DNA from: Cucumis sativus
Taxonomy: Eukaryota > Streptophyta > Magnoliopsida > Cucurbitales > Cucurbitaceae
Reading direction: 5' to 3'
DNA length: 64,000 bases
Assembly (NCBI RefSeq): GCF_000004075.3
Contig: NC_026658.2
Span: 1,736,001-1,800,000 of the forward strand
The position numbers and the translations under genes were made by a program. Shown here in pieces: positions 38,101 through 57,628 of this stretch. Each line of letters begins with the position of its first letter. Position 1 is the stretch's first letter. The notes beneath the pieces are model-generated. The model was not told where the DNA came from. It worked only from the letters and a program-made list of their open reading frames with translations, and made no database searches.

Positions 38101-41100
38101 AAAATAATTCAGGGAAAAATAAACAAGAATTTGAATTTGAGATTCCAAAAATCATGAAAGCATTCCTAAATATTTTAAATTTAACCATAAATACTCTGAA
38201 TTCTCTTTTTCTCATTGTCCATTAAAAGACATTGGTAAATTGTCTGGATAAACATAGTTGTGTATGAACTTACTTTATACACTGGCAAATTGGTAAATTG
38301 GTAAATGTACGTTGACATTTTAACTTCAGCATCAATTTAGAAAAATTGTTTCAAATTGTAGATACAGTGGCATCTCAAGTTCTACGTAGAATTTCTCAGA
38401 ACACTAAAGAAATAGGCTTATAAATACTTGGGAAAAGTATATGGGTTCATTGAAAATTAAAGTTATTGGCTTGAGATACCAACAAGTTTGGAAAAGTATA
38501 TGGCTATGGAAACTATAAGAAATAGGCTCATTGCCAATTGGGGTGTTGAAGTTTAATCCAAGTTTGAAATTACTAATTGACCCAAAAGCTTAAGCTAATG
38601 CGTAAAAGGAATTTAATATTATATCATCTATTACACCCACTCATTTGTGGGCTTAAAATATAAAGAAGACTCAACTAGTGGAAATCAATATTAACTGAGG
38701 AGAAATTAATATTACAAGAGTTTGAACACAATACCTCCTGAATCAATCTGCACTAATTATTAGAATTTAGAGCTGTGACAATTCTTCAATAGACATAAAA
38801 ATAAACCATTTTTTTCAAAAATCTTTATTATTTAAGTAAAACCTTTTTTGCAGATCTTCATGGTACTCCTAAGAGTTCTCCCATATCTTGTTAATGGCCT
38901 ATGAATCTCACATCTATAACAATAATTTTGATCCACTATGCTCCAGTTTATTTGAGGGGCCACTCCACCGGCCTAGGTTGACATGTATTATATTAAACTC
39001 TTCTTGTTTTCCAATATTTGTTTTGGCCATTCCAATAATTGGTAATATCCATATAGAATGTTAGCAGAGAACAGAAAAAAGATTGCTTCATCACTACACA
39101 CGATCAAACAAGTGCAAAAGCAGAAAAATGCACCACAGATATTTCATTCAGAGTTAGTTTCAAGATCATTATTAGAATTGTTCCACAAGATGCACCCATC
39201 AAGCCATGTCTTTTACTATGTAAAATTTTCTTTCTCAAAGATAAGGAAGCTCAGTCATATCATACAAAAACACAAGAGAGGTCAAAATGAGATAAACCTA
39301 ACCTGGGTAAATGCAAGATTTATGAGGTAGGAGAGAAACTGTCCAACAGTTATCATGAGCACATTAGTGCTGACTAGTCCTCCTCGTATTTCAGATGGGG
39401 ATGCTTCTGCAATGTATACTGGAGCTGTGACAGATGCCACACCCACACCCATGCCAACTAGGAATCTTCCTGCTATAAGAATGTATGGATCTGGAGCTGC
39501 AGCCATTACAGCAGCACCAATTGCAAAGACAACATCAGCAAGAAGGGTTGCCTTCTTCCGCCCATAAGCATCGTTAATCCAACCCCCAGCGGCAGCACCA
39601 ACAATTGCTCCAAGCACAGCCATACTCACAATTGTTTCCTGCCATTTTTCTTAAATAAGGATTACACTATAAACAGGACCATGAATGAGGAAGAGGAAGT
39701 AAAACACCTGAACGCATATTTGGTTCTCAGTTTTAATAAAAGTGAGGTTGGAAAGTCTGAGCTTATGTAATCTGAATAAAGATTGTTTTGTACTTAGGTT
39801 TGTATAGCTAATGTTTGCTTGTAGATTGATAATCTATAAAAGCTAGTTTGATTATAAAAGATAGATTTCACAATTCTAAGTTAGACAAACCTATGATTTC
39901 TTTTTTATATCCATGAGTGTCTAGGCCAGCTTACGAACACTTCAACTAATCTAACGGGACAATCCGCCTAACCTCTTAGTTAGTTATTGAGACTGTCCCT
40001 TTTTTTACCACTAGGCTAACCCACGATGGTTACAAAACCTATGAAATCAATAAAGCCTGGGGTCAAGAAACCTGCATACCAAATATAAGCCTGTCTTTGT
40101 AATCTCAAGTTCCTAAACTTAACCCGTGAACAAAACCTCATCTAAAAGCAAGGGGTGTAGAGAGACAATGGAGACGTCAGGAAAAACAAAAAAAGAGAAG
40201 GCAAGAAGTTGATTCCCAGAATTCAGGAATGTTTACCTGTAGGAAACTACTGTTTCTGACAGCCTCAAAATCATCTTTAATATAAAGAAGAGCTCCAGAT
40301 ATCACACCTGCAATCACCATTCATTTCTAGCTCAGACTTGGAACCGAATGGAGCTAATTAGAAAGGCAGTAAAGTCGAGAACACGGGGTTAAACTGCAAA
40401 TCCTATTCAAATGCACCATGGTTTCCACAAATGAGGCTTAATCCCAACTTTCTTCGTCTAATTATTATTATGATGTTATCTAAGAGACGAGAAATAAACA
40501 TATTGCATTTCCCAACTGGAAGAAACAACAGCCAGAGAAAAAGGGGATGAAGCAAAATTTTGTACGCGCTATTATAGTTAGATCCCTGTTGGGGTGCCCT
40601 TGGACATCATAAAAGAGCCATTGTGTTTCAGAGTTCTAGAATGGAGTCAGAAAAGCAACTAGATTAAAGGAGATTGGTAGGAAGACCATCCTCACAAAAG
40701 GGCTCACCAGTATCTACCAGAGAATGAGCAACTTCAAATATGCATTAACAGATCAGTCATCCATCAAAATTTGGGAAAAAAAGTAAATCAACATAAATGT
40801 CCACGACCTGCCTAGCACAAGAAATGATCTAATCCGAACAAAATTACAGATTCTCCATGATAAATCATTATTTTGTTTTCCATATGAACGAAAAGAAGAA
40901 TTTTGATCAACCGAAAGGGGCAAAAAAGTAAGAGCAGAAAATCTACAGCAACTAAAATGTCTAGCATACTAGACAGAAAAAAAAAAAAAAAAAAAAAAAG
41001 AAGATAGGTTGAAACAACAAAAAAAGTTAGTCGATTGAAGATTGAATATGACCTGTATCGTAGCCGAAGAGCAAGCCACCAATCCCAGCAACCACCGTCA

Positions 41101-41200
41101 ATCCAAGCACGTAAGGATTCTTAAAATAATACATTTTCCTCTCAGGATAAATATCCAAATACCCAGAACTTCCAGGCAGCGATTCGAGCGTGAGTGTCAT
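35142..41200 (-). CDS. Inositol transporter, INT1-like (MFS sugar porter)
   Basis: Minus-strand exons: 41200-41053, 40307-40237, 39638-39303, 36748-36641, 36559-36374 and 35780-35142, in frame, 495 aa. It is a 12-helix major-facilitator sugar porter. In Arabidopsis INT1 is a tonoplast H+/myo-inositol symporter that releases inositol from the vacuole. Motifs: GYDTGVISGAL (from 46), GRKK (99-102), [30 protein letters not shown] (212-219), [25 protein letters not shown] again in the second half, [15 protein letters not shown] and [12 protein letters not shown] (464-475). The C-terminus has an acidic di-leucine (Glu-Ser-Leu-Leu), similar to the tonoplast-sorting tail reported for INT1. Intron 3 is about 2.55 kb. 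ATG 41200 is the first in-frame ATG and matches the family N-terminus ([16 protein letters not shown]). The related plasma-membrane INT2/INT4 proteins have a long extra cysteine-rich loop, absent here. Confidence 0.93.
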
Positions 41201-44200
41201 AGTTAACAAGTACAGTAGAAATTCTAAGAACCCAGGTGAAATACAAGAACAAAACCAATTTCAATCCAGTAAATTCAACCTAAACAGAGAAATGGACTTC
41301 CCTTAAAACTAGAAATCAAGTTTTGGGTTCCTAAAGAAGGAAGTTGCAACAGAGAAATTGAAAAAAAAAAAAACAAAAAATATGTAATTACAGCAGCTGA
41401 ACGAAAACCCACCAAGATTAAAAGGGATTGGGGGTTGAATCGAACAGTGAGCCACAAAGAATGAAGAATAGTGATTGAATTTGAAGGTAGACGATGATGA
41501 AATGGAAGAGGATGAAGAAGGCAGCTCAAAGCAAACTATAGCGATGGGAATTAAAGAAATTGGAAAGAAAAAAAGAAAAAGAGATTCTGCAATGGATCGA
41601 AATCAGAGAAAATTAAAAAAAAAAATCAGAACCAAACAAAGAGAAAATTTCCCAAGAAAAACATGAACGAATTTTTACTTCTCAGCTTAAAGCGAAGATG
41701 AATGAATCAAATAGAAAAATTAGAATGAGACATCATTTTCAGTTGATGGAACACATGTGGTTGCATGTATCAATACCCGCCACTACAAACAAGAATTCCA
41801 AACAATTTCTTTCCGTGCTTCAAATTCCAACAGACTATTGAATGCTATACTACGATGAGTAAAGGTGTAAGATTTTCTGGTCATTAAATTAAGATGATGA
41901 ATTTAAACTCTAATCATTCAAATATAGAGGTGGGAGGAGTTGTTTAGTTTAAGCTTCTAAAGATGGTTGAGCATTAGAACAAAGAAAAAAATTAAGTTAG
42001 GTTGGGTTTGGAGAAGACTGAAATTTTGGATTGATCAATCCAAACATAAATTTCAATATCATGAATGTTATAACTAATATATAAATAACAAAGAAAGGAC
42101 AAAAAAGTGTCATAGAGGAGATTGAATGGATAGGACAAGTTGCCATTTTGGATAAGAATCAATATCACTTTTCCTCCAATCTTCCTCTCAATGACAGATC
42201 TTGGAGTTGGAACTTTTTAAACCAATAATGATTGATGAAAAGAATATAAATGAGAGAAAAATGAGGATAAAAGTAAGATAAGATACATACAATTCAATGA
42301 AAATGTGTAATAATCCATGCAGTTTACCCTAAACTGTGTATTTGATCCACAATATAACTTCACATACTGCATGGTTAGATACTATTGATAGGTTTCACGA
42401 TAACAATTGAATACTCGACAAGAGACTCATGTAACGTTTTCTACTATAGTTATAACTGCCAACTATTTATTATCTTGTACATTTATCGTTATTGGTGATG
42501 GTCTATCTAAAGTTATAATCATGGAGTGGTTCCTACCTTGCATGACTATATAGAAAATTACGTTAAGCTAGTCATGCAACAATTTTAACTTGAAAATAAC
42601 ATGCCCATTGATATTACTGAATGTATGGACTTATAATTGAATTTATACTATAACACCAAAAGTTGAGTTTAAGATTATAATTATATGAATGTGTAGATGA
42701 AGCAGGATCTTAGTTGCATCTAAACATTGAATTTGTTAATATTTAAGACGACATTTGATTCACAATATAAAGTCTCCTCTTATATGATTTAATATCATAA
42801 TGTGACATCACTCATATCGATATCTATAATGCATTATTGAATATGACAAAAGACTTGTTTAAGGTTCTGTCATTATTAGTTTTAAATAGCAACTACATCG
42901 CTTTGAACTGTAATTAGGAAAAGTTTTCAAACATATATAATCGGATTGATCGCTCTCACTTTCACAGTTGAATTATGTGCATGAACAACAACCATTTTGG
43001 TTATAAGACTCACAATGCATTAAAGTTACATAATACTATAAACAATAATAAATATAATCAAATCAGTCTTACTTTTTAGATTATTATCAATCAATTGCAT
43101 TTACTAAAAAACATACGTAGGTTGTATACTAATACTATAAACCAGATGTTAGAGATCATTTGATTCATCCACCCACCTATTGTAAAAAAACAGATCATTG
43201 AAAAAGTGATTTTACTTAAATCATTTTTAGTTATTTAAGTTGATATGTCCATAAAATTTGATGATGATATTCATTTAGTTTATTTTAATTAAAGTTAAAA
43301 TATTTAAGATAAAATAAATAGAAAATTTTTAACTTCATTAAACATTTTAAAATTTAAGGCTAAAGTATAACTTCACCATTAATAATAATTTATTATTACT
43401 ATTAATAATATATAAAAAAAATTCAAATACATCATAATAAATTACCAAACCGTTTATAAAATAGAGCAAATTTTAATATTTCACTTCATTAACTCACCTA
43501 ATTTTAAATTTTCAATTTCGAACTCAATTTTAAAAAAATATATATTATCCAAATTTCTTAAAATAACAATAAAATTATATCAAGATGAGGTGGCAGATGG
43601 AAATAATTGCAATAATTAAATTTTTGAGTGATTTGAAAGAAGAGTATGTCTGTATATGATTTGATATATTTTTGAGTCATTGATCGAAATTTGAAGAAGA
43701 AGAAAAGTATATGGTTGATGATAAATCTGGTAACAACATGGTTGAAAGAAAACAAATCTCATAATTTCATTCAAAATTTAAAACAAAAACGAGAGTTTAA
43801 TTATATTCCAATAAACAATTCATGTAAAGTTAAAAGGTCTATATCAAAATTTTCCTTTTAATTAATTTAGTTAAGCTCATAAATTATTTATAAGTAATTA
43901 TATATAATGATGTTCAACTAACATTGAATAGTGAATAATAATTAATCAAGTAGAAAATAAGTTAAAAGTACCATTTTACTCCCTATTTTATTTTACTCAC
44001 TAATTCTAATTGTCTAACAGTACTTTTAATAAATCTCAAATTTGGTGTCTTAAAATTTATTATACCAAAATTGATTAAATAATACTAATAAAATTAATTT
44101 GGTTGAGGTGTGAATAAGCTTCTTAAATTGATGGTAAAAATGCTAATAAATAAAATAGAGTTAGGAACTAAATTTGTGATTGAACAAACATGATAGTATG

Positions 44201-44820
44201 TAACAAAAATAATATTTTAACGTAGAAAAATTAGTCCATTGTCACATGAAAAAGTGTCATAGGAATGTGATGGCAATGATGACTATAAGATCAAACCATT
44301 TGAAGCTTATTATTTAAAATGTAAATGGACATGTATACTTGCAATTTTTATAAAAAATGTTACCATAAAGTTAATTATTAAATTTAAAAGTGTTCTTCAT
44401 TACAGTTAGGTTACATTAAATAACATTGTGTTATATCTGTCCTAAAGTATTTGCAGTGGAAAAATGTTAAGACTTCCAATAAAAGGTTTTAAATCTGAAG
44501 ATGAAGATGGATTGCATACAAGTATGAGAAAATGAATTTCCAAGCAATAAATTTATATTATGCGCATTTATCCCTCTTTCTTTCTTTCTTTCTTTCTTTT
44601 CATTTTCCCTCTCCCTCTCTCTCTGTCTCTGTCTCTCTCTTTCTCCTCCCCCTCTCTCTTTTTAAAATGGAGTGAATGAACAGGAATTGATACAATAAAA
44701 AACTTCAATCGAAAAACAGACTATAAAAATCGAGGAAAAAATGAAGGGTAACACACATTGATCAATCCATTGCTTTCCATCCTGTTGCAGTCATAATTCC
44801 GAGTTGAACCCAGAAGCTAT
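41201..44820. other. INT1 promoter/5' UTR and intergenic region to CPK 3' end
   Basis: About 41201-41660 is INT1 5' UTR and proximal promoter (A/G-rich on this strand, hence CT-rich in the transcript). The middle, 42-44.5 kb, is AT-rich without exons. A pyrimidine tract of CTTT and CT repeats at 44575-44665 lies next to the CPK 3' end. Confidence 0.5.
44575..44665. repeat. Compound (TTTC)n/(CT)n pyrimidine microsatellite
   Basis: TTTC repeats followed by CT/CTGT repeats, about 90 bp of almost pure pyrimidine, about 155 bp past the CPK stop codon. Confidence 0.85.
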
Positions 44821-49974
<5,154 letters not shown>

Positions 49975-52900
49975 GGGAGGTGAAGGGGATGAAAAGGGCG
50001 GTGGGATAGGTCACGGAAGTCGTCCCATGGGAGGAGAGGGGGTATTGTTGGAAGAGGAAATTGCAGGGAGAGAGATAGAGAGAGAGAGAAGGAGGAGGAA
50101 GGGAAGGAGAAGGTAAGGAGAAAACAGTTGGAGAAGAATCCGTTAATGGCGAATTGTTGAAGAGGTCCCGCCATTTTCTTAGGAGTTGTTCAAAATAAAC
50201 CGTTATTGGACAGACTCTTCTCTTCACTCTCTCTCGATTCTAACTTTCACCCTAACCATACATATATATATATATATATGCACACCGTCTTTTATATCTA
50301 CCTCGCACAATAACAAATGGATACTAATTTTATCGTAAGAGGTTCAATTCTTCCACTCCACATAATGTAGATAGAAGCACGGTAATTATATATAAAAAAC
50401 AAAAACAAATTTTCTATATATTGTAAGTATTGCTATTGCATCCCTAGTAATATATTTGACACGTTTCTACTTTTTCATTAGTTTGAAAAACTATAAAGCA
50501 TACAAAACAACCAACAAAATGTCTCTAGTGTGAATTTAATTAATTTTCTTAAAAAGCATACAACATTAATTCATTAATTCATTAATTAATTTTAAACAAA
50601 TATCAATTATCATTAACATTTTTGTATAACTAAGATCTTACCATTTACATTGACATCGGCATTTTAAAGATACGGGAGGTAGGAGTTGTCTAAAAGTTGA
50701 TATATATGAAACTTAGATCATTTTCTAAGTTTTGTATCCCTTTAGTTTGGGCTCTTTTGTCGATGCTATTAAGTTTTATATTGTTTTGTTTCTTGAGAAT
50801 ATGTCCAAGATGTTTTAGGACAGAGTAGAATGGATATCTTATTCTAGGACTTTATCTTCAAAGTTGAAAAGGCGTTATGCAAGCACTAAAAATGCTTGTT
50901 CGCGTCCAAGACCTATAAGAGTTCGAAAAAGTAGGTTCCCCTATGGTTGATTGCAGGAAGCTTAACGTTGATATCTCTTGCAATGAGTTGAATGATAGAG
51001 AGTGGATTGGCTTATCATTCAAATGTTTGGAGAGAGAGAGTGTATTGGCTTGTGGCAAACTTCCAAAGTTGAGTGCAGAAAATGACCGATCGAAGCTCTT
51101 AAAGGCTTGGCTCTTCTCGAACACATAAGATACATCAAGGTTAAATAATTAAATCAATACTTATATAAGAGCCATTTGGTAACAAAAAATAACTCATAAC
51201 GTAAATATTATAGCAAATAACTTTAGTTAAAACTTATACGAAGTACAACCGTAAATAGTAAATATTATATCAATAAATGACAACTACTAAATCTGTTGTG
51301 ATTACAACAAAAATAAAAATATAAGAATGATTTCGAGAATAGAATTTCAACTACGATAAAATAAAAAAAAAATTGAAATAATTATGCATCATGGATGACG
51401 AAAGGAAGAAAAAGTTGAAGTGAGGGTTCAATCTCCAAAACAGGATGGTGATTGTTTGTTTTCCCATTCTCTCACTCAATCTCTTTCCTCATGCTTTCAC
51501 TTTTGCCCTAACAATTTTCCTCTCAAAAATTAAAAATTCTAATTTCCTCATTAAAAGCCTTGACGTGACATTCACAATTTGACACCTTACCCTCTAAACA
51601 CCTTTACTAAATAATACTAAGTATTCATTTATTAATAATTAAGCTCCAATTATGTCTATATATAATAATTTAATTTCAAATTGAAATGCATATTATTGTT
51701 TTTTAATTGTATAGAGTGATGTTTTTGTTCGTTGGAAATATTCAAATATTCAGATTTAGGGTAACTTAATTTATGTGGATTAATTAAAATAAAACAAGAT
51801 TACTCTTTTTCATGAAAATCTTCCATTAGGTTATCAAATTTTATATATGCTCATTTGATTTTTCTTATCGAACTAAACTATATTATTTGATTTCAAAGTG
51901 GATCGTATCATTGTTGGTTGTAGTTTGACTTTGGAAAATTTTCATTCGCTTCTCTTTTCTTTAACTAAAAATGTTAGGAATATCAAATTGTATGTTAACG
52001 ATGATATATGAAATTGTCTATACTTTGATATAAGGTATATGAAAGTTGTAGAGACGTGAGAAAGTTAAGTGCATGAGTACTCTAAAATCAATTGTTAAGA
52101 ACAATGCATCATTCACATAGCTAAACAACCGTATGATGTTGTCCGTCTTAAACATAAACTCTTACGACTTTGCTTTTAAAACTACTCCCAAAAATATCTC
52201 GTGTAAATATGAAATATATTGTTTGATCTCCCACTTGCTTTTATACTTTTGATTTTTTCTTTATCCAATAAACTTAGGACTTTTTTTGCATTTTTCGAAC
52301 ATCCTCCACTTAAACAAAATATCACTAACCATTCTCTCAACTGTAGAATGCACATCAATTGTAGGAATGTAGATCGAACTAAGAGGTCTTATGCAAACTA
52401 TCGTTTATACAAATAATTTACTTCCCCTGGCTAATATAATATCTGCTAAACTAATTATACACGATACATTAATTTTGATTCCAATTTACAGCCTTAATTA
52501 ATTAAACACGATTATCATTAAAAATCCATTCCATCAACTTTTAATTATTTTCTAAGGCTAATTTTGTCTTCTTTTAAAAAATTTAAAGGGATGTGGATTG
52601 TGGGGGCTTTATAATCAAATTTAAATAAATAAAATAAATTCTAAATATTGAGACTATTAAAAAGAAAAAAGAAAAAAGAACAGCCGCCTTAGTTGATTTA
52701 AATATCTAAACAAAAACAAAATAAAAATATAAGAAGAATGTTTGCTAAATAAAATGACAAAAAAAAAAAAAAAAAAAAGTCAATTTAATTTTTTTTCCTA
52801 AATATCTCATATATATTTGTTTTTCTTTCTACCTTGAAAGGCATGTTGGGAGGAAACTCTAAAATAATTAAAAATTACTTTTGTATTAGTTTTAAAATGA

Positions 52901-54187
52901 CGAAATTAAATAATATTCGAAAGTGTGGAGTTAAATATTAAATTGATATGGATAGTTTTGAATATAAACTTTCTTTATAATTTTTATCGTTGGTGCGGTT
53001 TTTTACCTTAATTTATTTGAGAACTTTTAGTGTAAAGTGATTATGTGCTATTCGTGTTCTTGTGTATTATTAGTTTAAAAGCAAAGTAGTGATGCAGTTG
53101 AGGTTATTTGAAGAGCTAAAAAAATAATTAGATTACTACAAATTTAAAAAGTGTAAGTTGTAATTGAAAACGACGAGGGAACACTTGATAAATATAATAT
53201 TTACAGATTCTTTCTAATTTAAAGTTGAATTGAAATTGGCCTCCAAATATAAAGGAAGGAACCCGTATTTTTCAACCCTAATTTTATAATAAGATGTCCA
53301 TGGGAGGGGGGGGGGGCATTTGAGGTATTTTCAACATTGAAATCACTGTCCTTAATTAATTAATTTAAACAAATAAAAAAAAGGGAGGTTTCTTTTTTAC
53401 ATTAATTAAAAAAAGGTGACCTTTTTGCCCCCCTGACCCACCACCTCCACTCATGACTCGTAACATGGCAGCAAACGAATCCTTCCTCTTCTTTGACCAT
53501 ATCCAAAGTCAAAAAATATATATACCATCTGATTTATCATATTCTCACGTCATCATTTCTTTTAACCGTCCAGATTACACTTACTCCTACTCCGCCGCTG
53601 CATTCGATTGTGCCCCAAACTGTACGGAACTCAGCGGTGAGATATTTATATTTTAACTTGGGTCCCACCACCCAAGTCATCTGCCAACTCAACACAACAA
53701 TGTTCGAGATATTTCCCCCTCCCTTTTTCTTCTTTTTTTATTTCCTAATGTGGCCCCATATTCTTTAGGTATTATTATTTTACCCCTTCTTTGATGGGCT
53801 GAATTAATGTATTTGGTAATCATTCTTTCGATCTAAGTAATATAAGAAATGTTGTAATTAATACTAAATATTATATTTAAAAGGTAGTTTTAAGATAATT
53901 ATTATGTTACAAATAGTATATGTTATATGGTGATGTATTTTAGTTGAATTATTTAATACTAACTTGTAGAGTCAAATGGTAAAACACTCACGAAGAAAAC
54001 GTTTGGAGTAAGAACTGAAATTGTATCATTTCACTTATTTGACCATTTCTCTCAACTCTTTTGGTCAAAGGATAGAAATTCGACTTTGAAATGATAAAAA
54101 AAAAAAGAGTAAACATCAAAACTTATAAAATCTTTACTATAATTTAAAAGAGTGGGAAAAGAAATGAGTATAAGTTTGTGTAGGTGG

Positions 54188-54323
54188 CACGTGGAAATCA
54201 ATTATAAAACAAAGATGAATCCAAAACGTATTTAAAAAATTAATTATTTTCAATAATTAATAATTTAAGTACTAATCACCTTTATAATAAAACTTATCCA
54301 ACCATCTTTACACAAGCCACGTG
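54188..54323. promoter_or_regulatory. Two G-boxes upstream of the COL14/15-like gene
   Basis: CACGTG at 54188-54193 (GGCACGTGGAAATC) and at 54318-54323 (GCCACGTGTAAATC) lie 130 bp apart, about 640-770 bp before the start codon. G-boxes bind bZIP (HY5) and bHLH (PIF) factors, which would suit a light/clock-linked BBX gene. The link is inference. Confidence 0.35.
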
Positions 54324-54488
54324 TAAATCTTTGTTCCCCGGTGGCCCACCAATCCAACTATAAAATTAAATATTTGTCAAACCCTTTTTATTTTATTTTC
54401 TTTTTCTATAAATAAGAAAAGTTTCTAAACATAACCTTAGAAGAGAAGGAAGTAAGAGAAAGGCTTAAATTAAAATTTCCATATTTTC

Positions 54489-54489
<1 letters not shown>

Positions 54490-54531
<42 letters not shown>
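54490..54531. repeat. (TAA)n microsatellite
   Basis: About 14 units of TAA, about 425 bp upstream of the BBX start codon. Confidence 0.95.
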
Positions 54532-54534
<3 letters not shown>

Positions 54535-54954
54535 GAAGTGAACAATAAAAGTAGGATTAAATTGAAGATTTATATTGGGAGTAAAGCTGAGAGGACCAAA
54601 TAATAAAATAAAAGTAAAAGAGGGGTGATAGGAAAATATGAAAATAAAAAAGAAAGAAAAAGAGAATTCGTCACTATCATAAAGATTTGTCATAAGATAT
54701 ATTTTTCATGGAAGGGGAGGTGAAATGACGAAAAGGGGTATGAAAGATGGAACGGCAGATCTGCTGCTGCTAGTTCATCCCCCATTTTCGATTGGGATCA
54801 GGATATTCTGCCGCTACCGGCCAAACCTCCAGTTGAGATCAACAACAATCTTCAATTTCTCCTTGTACCCACCGATCAAACTTTCCTATTAGGGTTTTTT
54901 TTTTTTTTGTTTGTCCCTTTTTCTTTTCTGGGTTCTTCTCCGCTCCACGAAGAA

Positions 54955-57628
54955 ATGGTCTGTTCCAAGTCCACAACAGGGGAGACCGTCCCCTGTGATT
55001 TCTGTAACGACCAAGTTGCGATTCTCTACTGTAGAGCCGACTCTGCTAAGCTTTGTTTGTTCTGCGACAAGCATGTTCACTCTGCCAATTTACTCTCTCG
55101 GAAGCATGTTCGTTCTCAGATCTGTGATAACTGTAGGTCTGAGCCGGTTTCAATTCGCTGTTCAACGGATAATCTCGTCCTCTGTCAGGAGTGTGATTGG
55201 GATGCTCATGGAAGCTGTTCGGTCTCTGCTGCCCACGATCGAACTCCGATTGAAGGTTTCACTGGCTGCCCTTCTGCACTTGAGCTTGTTTCTTTATGGG
55301 GTTTCGATCTTGGAGATAAGAAGCTGGAGGAATCTGAGATGTTGGTGCAGAATTGGGTCTGTTCACAGGATTTGGTTATGCCGATTGATTCTTGGGCTTC
55401 TAGAGCTAGTGCGACCGCCTTTAACGACCTCATTGTTCCGAATGATAACCCCTTTCTCTTTGCGAATCTGAACTGTACGGATGCTGCTTCGATGTTCAAG
55501 AAGCAGAGTCCGAGCTGTGGAAAGCATAAGCAAGTGATTTACAAGCAGTTGGTTGAGCTGCTTAAGAGGGATTTCGAAGGTGGAGACGATGTTGAGGGCG
55601 ATGACACTCGAGATGGTGATGCAGGTGGGGAAGATGTTGGATTACAGAGTATGGTTCCTGAAACAACGAATGGGGATTGTTATTGGCAAGGGGATTTGGA
55701 AGGTCGTCAAATTTCAAAAGAAGATGATGGGGTTTTTGTTGGTGCTGCTCCTCCTCCATTACTGCAACAACAAGCTTCATTCACGTCTCTGCTTACGATG
55801 CCGTCCCATGTGGGTTTGAAAGATAACGAGCGCTCTGTTGATGAAACTGGTGTATGGGACAGTAGCCCAAATCGTCAAAGCACTCAAGTAATTTTTTCAA
55901 TTACTTTTCCTTGTTTCTCTCTGTTTCAACTTTATCAATCTTCAGCTTTTTGTGTCATGCGCATATATATCGTAGTTTGATAACTGTAACATATCACTCT
56001 GTACCAAATATGTTTTCTTTTGTGTTTGTCCCGTTTATTCTTTTCCCCAATTCCGAGGAATTGAGTTCGTACATCGTTTGCCAGTCAATTGGTTTAACCT
56101 TCAAAAGTAGTTCAGTCATTTTCTGAGGATATGAATGGCCAGTAGATAGGCAACTGTGTTCTTTCTTCTAGACCCTCTTTCTGATTTCTGGTGATACTCC
56201 TCTTTGTTGACATGCTTGTTGTGTAGAATCAAATCCTCTTTTTTCTCCTTTTGACACAAAGTTTGGTGCATTATCTGTTCCTAATCTGGGATAGTACTTG
56301 CTTGTAGTTAATTGAAAATTCCCAGGAGTTCTGTTGTTTTCTCTTTTTGTTTGGAATCTGATTTAATATTTATCCTATAAACTCTTTCATGATAGTTAAT
56401 GCTTGATGTCTCTGGTTTATCTATTTTATCATTCTCAAATGAAGCTTAAATACATGTAATGCTAATGCCTTACCACTTCTGTATCCACTTTTTCTAGATT
56501 TGGGATTTCCATTTAGGACGGTTAAGGGGACACAAAGATTCAAATACGTTTGACGACGCTTATGGCACAGGCGACATGGGATTTACCATTAAAAATTTTG
56601 GTGAGTTTTTGAAAGAAACATCCCCCACAAGCGCGAAGTTGCTAGGAGAAACCTATCAGATCAATTGCTCTAGCGTTCATGATGATATACCATCATTCAA
56701 TGTAAGTCCTCCTCTGTCTTTTCTCTTCAAGCATGTTCCTTATTGTTTATTCGTGGTTCCCTTGAAGAGAATTTTCCATCTAATTGTGTTCCCCTACTTG
56801 AAGACATATCTGATATCTATATTTGAGGAGTTTCAAAGACATCATGGATGAAATTAAATTTATTTATCAAAGTATGTGAAAGTCATCTAAACTAGACCAT
56901 TAGTTGTCAACTTCATCTTCCATTACAAAAGCCAGTATTGCAACTGATGCTTGGAGTTTAAATTTGCTTCCTTCTTTAGTTGAGTGATCAATATCATTGT
57001 TTGAGTGATGCGGTGTCTGTTCAGTCAATAGTTAAAGACTGATCTTCTCAAATACTTCCGCGTGATGGCTTGTTTTCCGAAAAGCCAGTATTCCATGGGG
57101 ACAGATAATCTAATCTATCACTCAATTTTCTTGTACTCATCATATGGCTCTCTCCTTTTCCCTATTGAGAATCAGCTGTTGAAGATATCCTATTTACTCG
57201 AACTTGCAGAATAATGTCAACAACACAACCCTAAGTCAGGGGGCAGTAACATGCGAGAGCATCAATATGCCTAATGACAAGCTGAAAGGTGGTTCTAAAA
57301 GTTTTCAGGCGATCAAACAGCCTATTATTATAAAAGGAGATAGTATATTATCAACATCAACAACCAAGGCCGACCTGGAGCTTCTTGCACAGAACAGAGG
57401 CAATGCAATGCAGCGTTACAAGGAGAAACGAAAAACTCGAAGGTGCATATTTCATTCTCTCCTTTATAGCTAACTCACTATAGATTGTTTTCTTCTCCAA
57501 AGCTTACTGTAACCTGGAACAGGTATGATAAATACATTCGCTATGAGTCGAGGAAGGCAAGAGCGGATACAAGGAAACGGGTGAAGGGTCGATTTGTGAA
57601 GGCTAATGAGGCCCCTGTTTTTGGATGA
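54955..57628 (+). CDS. CONSTANS-like zinc finger protein, COL14/COL15 type (BBX group, two B-boxes plus CCT)
   Basis: Four exons: 54955-55887, 56498-56701, 57210-57442 and 57523-57628, in frame, 491 aa. A nuclear transcriptional regulator. B-box 1 spans about 14-56 (Cys14/17, Cys34/37, His42, His51) with the signature [14 protein letters not shown]-box 2 spans about 57-98 (Cys57/60, Cys77/80, His85, His94) with [15 protein letters not shown]. An acidic Asp/Glu/Gly stretch follows around 220-240, then a variable middle. The CCT domain is about 444-486 ([27 protein letters not shown] in outline, ending [10 protein letters not shown]); its exon junction falls after KTR. The two B-box pattern and its sequence match COL14/COL15 (BBX12/13) better than CO itself. 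A 5' leader of about 200 bp precedes the ATG. Confidence 0.92.

Larger units (their letters stand above)
50230..54900. other. Divergent intergenic region between CPK and the COL14/15-like gene
   Basis: About 4.7 kb, AT-rich, no exon recognised. It contains the CPK promoter (left), the BBX promoter (right), an (AT)n run at 50260-50280, an A run of about 20 at 52758-52778, an 11-bp G run near 53305-53316, a (TAA)n microsatellite at 54490-54531 and two G-boxes. Short open frames near 50943, 52219 and 53453 look accidental. Confidence 0.5.

Noticed and set aside
54911..55819. Other open frames over the BBX first exon on both strands
   Set aside because: They are shadows of the B-box frame, which carries all zinc ligands.
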